From Microbacteriaceae bacterium (GTDB lineage Bacteria > Actinomycetota > Actinomycetes > Actinomycetales > Microbacteriaceae), in NCBI GenBank assembly GCA_025464125.1, contig JAODLU010000031.1:1-11145 (forward strand): a DNA stretch of 11,145 nucleotides, given 5' to 3'. A program made the position numbers and the translations under genes. The notes under the pieces are model-generated. The model saw nothing but the letters and a program-made list of their open reading frames with translations, was not told the origin of the DNA and ran no database searches. Below, in pieces: positions 7,351-11,145 of the stretch; within the stretch, counting starts at the first letter, position 1; the number at the start of each line of letters is the position of its first letter.

Positions 7351-8268
7351 GTGATTGTTGTCGTCTGCCCCGGCCAGGGCTCCCAGACCCCCGGATTTCT
7401 CGAGCCGTGGCTGGGTGAGAGCCGGTTCCGCGAGCAGCTGGAGTCGATATCGGATGCCGTCGGCATCGACCTCGTCGCACACGGAACGGTGTCTGACGCT
7501 GACACCATCCGCGACACCGCCATTGCCCAGCCGCTGATCGTTGCCGCAGGGCTGCTGACCCTTGGCGCGCTCCTCGAGGGCCGCCGTGACAGGATCGGCG
7601 GCGTTGCCGGCCATTCCGTCGGTGAGCTGACCGCTGCGGCTGCCGCCGGCATCCTCTCGGAGACCGATGCGATGACCCTTGTACGCGAGCGGGGCATTGC
7701 GATGGCGCACGCTGCCTCCCTCGTGCAGACGGGCATGAGCGCGGTTATCGGCGGTGTCGAGGCTGACCTCCTCGCGAAACTCGATGGACTGGGCCTCGAG
7801 CCTGCCAACTTCAACGGCGGCGGCCAGATCGTGGTCGCCGGTGAATTGCCTGCGCTCGAAGCTCTGAAAGATGCCCCCCCTGCAGGCGCCCGCGTCATCC
7901 CGCTGCAGGTCGCTGGCGCATTTCACACCCGTTTCATGGCGCCGGCCGTCGATCATCTCCGTGAGGTGGCGGCGAGTCTTGACAGCCACGACCCTTCGCT
8001 CACAATTTGGACCAACCACGACGGTTCGACAGTGCAGAGCGGTGCGGCCTTCCTCGACCTGCTCGTCGGCCAGGTCTCGTCGCCGGTACGGTGGGACAAG
8101 ACCATGGACGCGTTCGCGGCCGCTGGCGTCACCGGCATCATCGAGGTCGCGCCGGCCGGGGCCCTCGTCGGCCTCGCCAAGCGCGGGCTGAAGGGCGTGC
8201 CCACAGTGGCCGTCAAGACTCCGGACGATCTCGCCGCGGCGTTCGACCTGATCGATGGGAAGTCATGA
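7351..8268 (+). CDS. fabD: Malonyl-CoA:acyl carrier protein transacylase
   Basis: Moves the malonyl group from malonyl-CoA to the phosphopantetheine arm of ACP (EC 2.3.1.39), supplying extender units to type II fatty acid synthesis in the cytoplasm. 305 residues, close to the usual 305-315. The oxyanion-hole motif PGQGSQ is at 7-12, the nucleophile elbow GHSVGE carries Ser89, Arg114 lies in VRERG, and the catalytic His192 lies in GAFHTRFM; the middle segment PANFNGGGQIVVAG is typical. The start is GTG at 7351, preceded by AGGAG. The stop overlaps the start of fabH (ATGA at 8265-8268), which implies translational coupling. It is the first gene of the fab operon and probably a target of the FasR-type regulator encoded at 2590-3789. 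Identification is very secure. Confidence 0.97.
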   Translation: MIVVVCPGQGSQTPGFLEPWLGESRFREQLESISDAVGIDLVAHGTVSDADTIRDTAIAQPLIVAAGLLTLGALLEGRRDRIGGVAGHSVGELTAAAAAGILSETDAMTLVRERGIAMAHAASLVQTGMSAVIGGVEADLLAKLDGLGLEPANFNGGGQIVVAGELPALEALKDAPPAGARVIPLQVAGAFHTRFMAPAVDHLREVAASLDSHDPSLTIWTNHDGSTVQSGAAFLDLLVGQVSSPVRWDKTMDAFAAAGVTGIIEVAPAGALVGLAKRGLKGVPTVAVKTPDDLAAAFDLIDGKS

Positions 8269-9269
8269 GCCAGCCAGTCCTCAAGCAGTCGAAAGGTGTC
8301 GAGTTCACTCGCATCTACAGCTACGGTGCAGCCCGTGGCGACCTCGTGGTTCCGAACTCGGATCTTGTCGGCCCGATCGACTCGAGCGACGAATGGATCC
8401 AGCAGCGCACCGGAATCATTACCCGCACCAGGGCCTCGGCCGGCATCCTCGCGATCGATCTCGCTGAGACCGCGGCCCGCGAGGCCATCGAGAAGTCGGG
8501 CATCGCACCGGACCTGATCGACCTCGTGGTCATCGGAACGATCGGCAACGTGCAACAGACCCCGTCCATGGCCGCCGTCATCGCGGATCGGGTTGGCGCG
8601 AATCCAGCTGCCGCATACGACAGCAACGCAGCGTGCGCCGGTTTCAGCTACGCGCTCACCCAGGCAGACGCACTCATCCGCTCCGGGGCTGCGCACTACG
8701 CGCTGGTTATCGGTGCGGAAAAGCTGTCTGACTCGGTCGACCCGACCGACCGCTCGATTTCGTTCCTGCTCGGAGACGGCGCTGGCGCAGTTGTAGTCGG
8801 TCCAAGCGATGAGCCGGGCATCGCCGCTCCTGTCTGGGGTTCGGATGGTTCGAAGGCCGGCGCTGTGGGCATGAACTCGACGCTCATCGACTACCGGGAC
8901 AACGGCGCAGCCTGGCCCACCCTCCGCCAGGAGGGCCAGACGGTCTTCCGCTGGGCGGTATGGGAGATGGCAAAGGTTGCTCGTGAGGCTCTCGAACGTG
9001 CAGGCATCACCGCCGCGGACCTCGCAGCCTTCGTGCCACACCAGGCGAACATGCGCATCATCGACGAGCTCGCGAAGCAGCTGAACCTGCCGGACACTGT
9101 GCTGATCGGCCGGGATATCGAGACGACCGGCAACACGTCGGCCGCATCCATTCCGCTGGCAACGCACCGCCTTCTCGCCGAGCATCCCGAACTGAGCGGC
9201 GGACTGCTGTTGCAGATCGGCTTCGGCGCAGGGCTCGTCTTCGGCGCCCAGGTAGTACGCCTCCCGTAA
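8265..9269 (+). CDS. fabH: Beta-ketoacyl-ACP synthase III
   Basis: Starts fatty acid synthesis by condensing an acyl-CoA primer with malonyl-ACP (EC 2.3.1.180). In actinobacteria making iso/anteiso acids the primers are mostly branched-chain acyl-CoAs; primer choice here cannot be read from the sequence. 334 residues, the normal size. The catalytic triad is complete: Cys124 in SNAACAGFSYA, His259 in VPHQANMRI and Asn290 in TGNTSAASIP. The C-terminus GFGAGLVFGAQVVRLP is also typical. I chose ATG at 8265 because it overlaps the fabD stop by four bases, has GGGAAG just upstream, and gives the N-terminus expected for the family (a short leader, then RIYSYGAARGDLVVPNSDL). An open frame extends further upstream to 8007 but lies over fabD. 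acpP follows after 42 bases. Identification is very secure. Confidence 0.97.
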   Translation: MSQPVLKQSKGVEFTRIYSYGAARGDLVVPNSDLVGPIDSSDEWIQQRTGIITRTRASAGILAIDLAETAAREAIEKSGIAPDLIDLVVIGTIGNVQQTPSMAAVIADRVGANPAAAYDSNAACAGFSYALTQADALIRSGAAHYALVIGAEKLSDSVDPTDRSISFLLGDGAGAVVVGPSDEPGIAAPVWGSDGSKAGAVGMNSTLIDYRDNGAAWPTLRQEGQTVFRWAVWEMAKVAREALERAGITAADLAAFVPHQANMRIIDELAKQLNLPDTVLIGRDIETTGNTSAASIPLATHRLLAEHPELSGGLLLQIGFGAGLVFGAQVVRLP

Positions 9270-9275
9270 GATAAT
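9270..9275 (+). promoter_or_regulatory. Possible internal -10 element before acpP
   Basis: GATAAT directly after the fabH stop matches five of six bases of the -10 consensus, in an unusually AT-rich patch 36 bases before the acpP start. No -35 hexamer is visible at 16-18 bases. An extra promoter here would help raise ACP, which cells need in excess over the enzymes. The site could be chance. Confidence 0.25.
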
Positions 9276-9300
9276 CAACGGTCAAATCGACACCCCCAAG

Positions 9301-9305
9301 AGGAG
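9301..9305 (+). promoter_or_regulatory. Ribosome binding site of acpP
   Basis: AGGAG (within AAGAGGAGAAA) lies 6 bases before the ATG at 9312. It is the strongest ribosome site in the fab operon, as expected for abundant ACP. Confidence 0.8.
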
Positions 9306-9311
9306 AAACAC

Positions 9312-9560
9312 ATGGCACTGTCCACCGAAGAGGTCCTGGCAGGTCTCGCAGAGCTCATCAATGACGAAACCGGAATCGCCACAGACTCAGTCGAGCTGGG
9401 CAAGTCGTTCACCGACGACCTCGACATCGACTCGATCTCGATGATGACCATCGTTGTCAACGCCGAAGAGAAGTTCGACGTGAAGATCCCAGACGAAGAG
9501 GTCAAAAACCTCAAGACGGTCGGCGACGCCGTCAGCTTCATCACCAGCGCACAGGGCTAA
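9312..9560 (+). CDS. acpP: Acyl carrier protein of type II fatty acid synthesis
   Basis: Small acidic four-helix protein that carries growing acyl chains on a 4'-phosphopantetheine arm and serves FabD, FabH and FabF in the cytoplasm. 82 residues, as expected. The attachment serine is Ser41 in DDLDIDSISMM; most ACPs have DSL at this spot, and here the Leu is replaced by Ile. The following helix VNAEEKFDVKIPDEEVKNL and the ending VGDAVSFI are typical of actinobacterial FAS-II carriers. It lies between fabH and fabF, the standard place. A polyketide carrier is unlikely because the neighbours are all housekeeping FAS genes. It has a strong ribosome site and perhaps an additional promoter just upstream. 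Confidence 0.96.
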   Translation: MALSTEEVLAGLAELINDETGIATDSVELGKSFTDDLDIDSISMMTIVVNAEEKFDVKIPDEEVKNLKTVGDAVSFITSAQG

Positions 9561-9579
9561 AAGCAGCACAACCGTGGCA

Positions 9580-9609
9580 GGCCAGCCTTGGCAGTCGCCC
9601 TGGCTGGCC
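9580..9609 (+). other. Stem-loop between acpP and fabF
   Basis: GGCCAGCC (9580-9587) and GGCTGGCC (9602-9609) pair perfectly over 8 bp; inside, GGC (9590-9592) and GCC (9597-9599) can add three more pairs with the loop AGTC. It begins 20 bases after the acpP stop and ends 47 bases before fabF. It is not followed by a T-run. A plausible role is partial termination, or protection of the acpP mRNA 3' end, so that more ACP than FabF is made. That role is inferred. Confidence 0.5.
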
Positions 9610-9656
9610 CATCCCGCACGAAGACTTTGTCTTCGATCCACACGAGAGATGCCGTT

Positions 9657-10892
9657 ATGAGTAAGAAGATCGTTGTCACCGGGGTCGGCATGACCACCCC
9701 GATCGGTGGCACCTCGCCTGAGACGTGGGATGCGCTGCTCGCTGGCGCGTCTGGCGCACGTCCCCTCGAACAGGAGTGGGTGGCCAAATACGAGCTGCCC
9801 GTCACGTTCGCGGCGCAGGCGAAGGTGCCAGCCGCAGACGTTCTCGAGCGCATCGAAACCAAGCGGCTCGACCCTGGCAGCCAGTTCGCGCTCATCGCTG
9901 CCCGCGAGGCGTGGGCGGATGCCGGGTCCCCCGACGTCGACCCCACTCGCCTCGCCGTGGATTACGCCACCGGCATAGGCGGTGTCTGGACCCTGCTCGA
10001 CGCGTGGGACACGCTGCGCGAACGCGGACCCCGTCGCGTGCTCCCCATGACCGTGCCGATGCTCATGCCGAACGGCCCGGCCGCGGCGATCAGCATGGCC
10101 CTCGGCGCCCGCGGCGGCGCGCGCACTGTCGTTTCGGCGTGCGCATCCGGCACCGAGTCGATCACCAACGCCTATGACCACCTGCAGGCGGGCCTTGCGG
10201 ACGTGATCATCGCCGGTGGTACTGAGGCTGCAATCCACCCGCTGCCGATCAGCGCATTCGCGTCGATGCAGGCGTTGTCGAAGCGCAATGATGACCCTTC
10301 GACGGCATCACGCCCATACGACATCAGCCGCGATGGCTTCGTGCTCGGCGAGGGCGCAGGAGCGCTCGTGCTCGAGACCGAGGAGCACGCGCTGGCTCGC
10401 GGCGCACGCATCTACGCCGAGATCGCCGGTGGTTCTGTGACAAGCGATTCGTACCACATCACGGCACCTGACCCTGAGGGCTCGGCAGCTGCCAGGGCGA
10501 TGAAGGCCGCGATCGAGCAGGCGGGCGGCAGTCTTGCCGAGGTCTCGCACATCAACGCGCACGCGACGAGCACGCCGGTCGGCGACATCGCGGAATACAA
10601 GGCGCTGCTGCGCATCTTCGGCGACCTGCTGCCCGGCATCCCGGTTTCAGCGACCAAGGGCGCGACAGGTCACCTGCTTGGCGGCACTGGCGCTGTCGAG
10701 GCGATCTTCACGATCCTGGCGCTCTACAACCGCATCGCTCCCCCGACGATCAACCTCACCGAGCAGGACCCGGAGATCCCGCTCGATGTGGTCACCTCGC
10801 CGCGCGCTCTCGGCGATGGCCCGCTGCTCGCGATCAGCAACTCCTTCGGGTTCGGCGGTCACAACGCCGTTCTCGCCTTCCGGAGCGTGTAG
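9657..10892 (+). CDS. fabF: Beta-ketoacyl-ACP synthase II
   Basis: Elongating condensing enzyme that joins acyl-ACP with malonyl-ACP (EC 2.3.1.179) in each round of fatty acid synthesis. 411 residues, like the 413 of E. coli FabF. The thiolase-fold catalytic residues are all present: Cys162 in VVSACASGTES, His302 in NAHATSTPVGD, and Lys334 and His339 in TKGATGHLLGGTGA; the C-terminal SNSFGFGGHN is the usual glycine-rich loop. The start is ATG at 9657 (MSKKIVVTGVGMTTPIGG), the conserved N-terminus, with GAGAGA 7 bases upstream. A TTG at 9588 in the same frame is rejected because it would add 23 non-conserved residues encoded across a stem-loop. Last gene of the fab operon. The Cys-His-His set excludes a decarboxylating chain-length-factor paralogue. 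Confidence 0.96.
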   Translation: MSKKIVVTGVGMTTPIGGTSPETWDALLAGASGARPLEQEWVAKYELPVTFAAQAKVPAADVLERIETKRLDPGSQFALIAAREAWADAGSPDVDPTRLAVDYATGIGGVWTLLDAWDTLRERGPRRVLPMTVPMLMPNGPAAAISMALGARGGARTVVSACASGTESITNAYDHLQAGLADVIIAGGTEAAIHPLPISAFASMQALSKRNDDPSTASRPYDISRDGFVLGEGAGALVLETEEHALARGARIYAEIAGGSVTSDSYHITAPDPEGSAAARAMKAAIEQAGGSLAEVSHINAHATSTPVGDIAEYKALLRIFGDLLPGIPVSATKGATGHLLGGTGAVEAIFTILALYNRIAPPTINLTEQDPEIPLDVVTSPRALGDGPLLAISNSFGFGGHNAVLAFRSV

Positions 10893-10914
10893 TCGTCCGC
10901 GACTTTGGTTAGTT

Positions 10915-11145
10915 ATGCGCATTGCGATTGTCAGTGACTACTTTCTCGACTACGTCGGGGGCGCCCAGACATCGATGAGGCAGCAGCAGCTGGCGCTTGA
11001 GGAGGCCGGCCATACCGTCGTGATGGTCTCCGCGTCGCACAGGCTCGTTGGTGCGCGCGTCAGGCCGGTAGCCGATGGGGTGCAGCTGAGACCGAACTAC
11101 ACGATTCCCGGGTTGCAGCTGCCGATCATCCCGAACAATGCCAGC
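10915..11145 (+). CDS. GT-B glycosyltransferase, family 4-like (3' truncated by window edge)
   Basis: Only the first 77 residues are visible; the frame is open to the last base. The N-terminus MRIAIVSDYFLDYVGGAQ has the first beta strand and glycine-rich GGAQ loop of GT-B (group 1) glycosyltransferases, and LALEEAGHTVVMVSA is the second strand-helix unit. Such enzymes move sugars from nucleotide donors to lipids, glycans or small molecules on the cytoplasmic side of the membrane; the substrate cannot be told. The donor-binding C-terminal domain lies outside the window. The start is 22 bases after fabF with only a weak ribosome site and no obvious terminator between, so read-through from the fab operon is possible, though the function looks unrelated. 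ATG at 10915 fits the family start exactly. Confidence 0.8.
   Translation, partial: MRIAIVSDYFLDYVGGAQTSMRQQQLALEEAGHTVVMVSASHRLVGARVRPVADGVQLRPNYTIPGLQLPIIPNNAS

Noticed and set aside
6676..8019. A 447-codon minus-strand open frame across the end of ramB, the gap and fabD
   Set aside because: Opposite two secure genes, no motif, no ribosome site, composition of a shadow frame.
8007..8264. Upstream extension of the fabH reading frame
   Set aside because: It overlaps fabD out of frame; the ATGA overlap at 8265 is the natural start.
7953..9278. A 441-codon minus-strand open frame opposite fabD and fabH
   Set aside because: It mirrors the fabH coding region and has no recognisable domain.
9588..9656. 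TTG-initiated N-terminal extension of fabF
   Set aside because: The extension is not like any FabF N-terminus and is encoded across the stem-loop; the ATG at 9657 gives the conserved start.

Overview
The window is ordinary high-GC actinobacterial chromosome. Dense use of gatgcc and gcc/gtc codons, a homodimeric AceE, and a PucR-type FasR near a fabD-fabH-acpP-fabF operon all fit Actinobacteria. The style of the proteins suggests Microbacteriaceae (the Salinibacterium/Cryobacterium/Leifsonia group), but that family assignment is an inference from memory and not proven. There are no tRNA or rRNA genes, insertion sequences, CRISPR arrays or phage genes.

Layout, left to right. (1) 1-2568 (+): pyruvate dehydrogenase E1 (aceE), missing its first roughly 60 codons at the window edge. 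(2) 2590-3789 (+): a PucR/CdaR-type regulator matching the FasR activator of fatty acid synthesis known from Streptomyces, only 21 nt behind aceE. (3) 3790-3898: a convergent gap with two perfect hairpins, probably a two-way terminator. (4) 3899-5473 (-): malate synthase A (aceB). (5) 5474-5634: a divergent promoter region. (6) 5635-7116 (+): a RamB/ScfR-type regulator with an Xre helix-turn-helix, a degenerate IrrE-like domain and a Cys-rich short-chain-fatty-acyl regulator domain. (7) 7117-7350: a structured leader/promoter region. (8) 7351-10892 (+): the FAS-II core operon fabD, fabH, acpP, fabF. (9) 10915 to the edge: the start of a GT-B glycosyltransferase.

The theme is acetyl-CoA. AceE makes it from pyruvate, AceB consumes it with glyoxylate during growth on C2 compounds or fatty acids, and the Fab enzymes turn it (through malonyl-CoA) into fatty acids. 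Two regulators sit among these genes, one presumed to activate fatty acid synthesis (FasR) and one presumed to control the glyoxylate/acetate genes (RamB). Compared with Streptomyces, where fasR lies directly before fabD, the aceB-ramB pair appears to be inserted between fasR and its presumed target operon.

I found no previously undescribed system. The points worth a second look are this nested regulatory arrangement, the structured region before fabD, direct repeats before aceB, a stem-loop between acpP and fabF, and the lost metalloprotease motif in the RamB-like protein.
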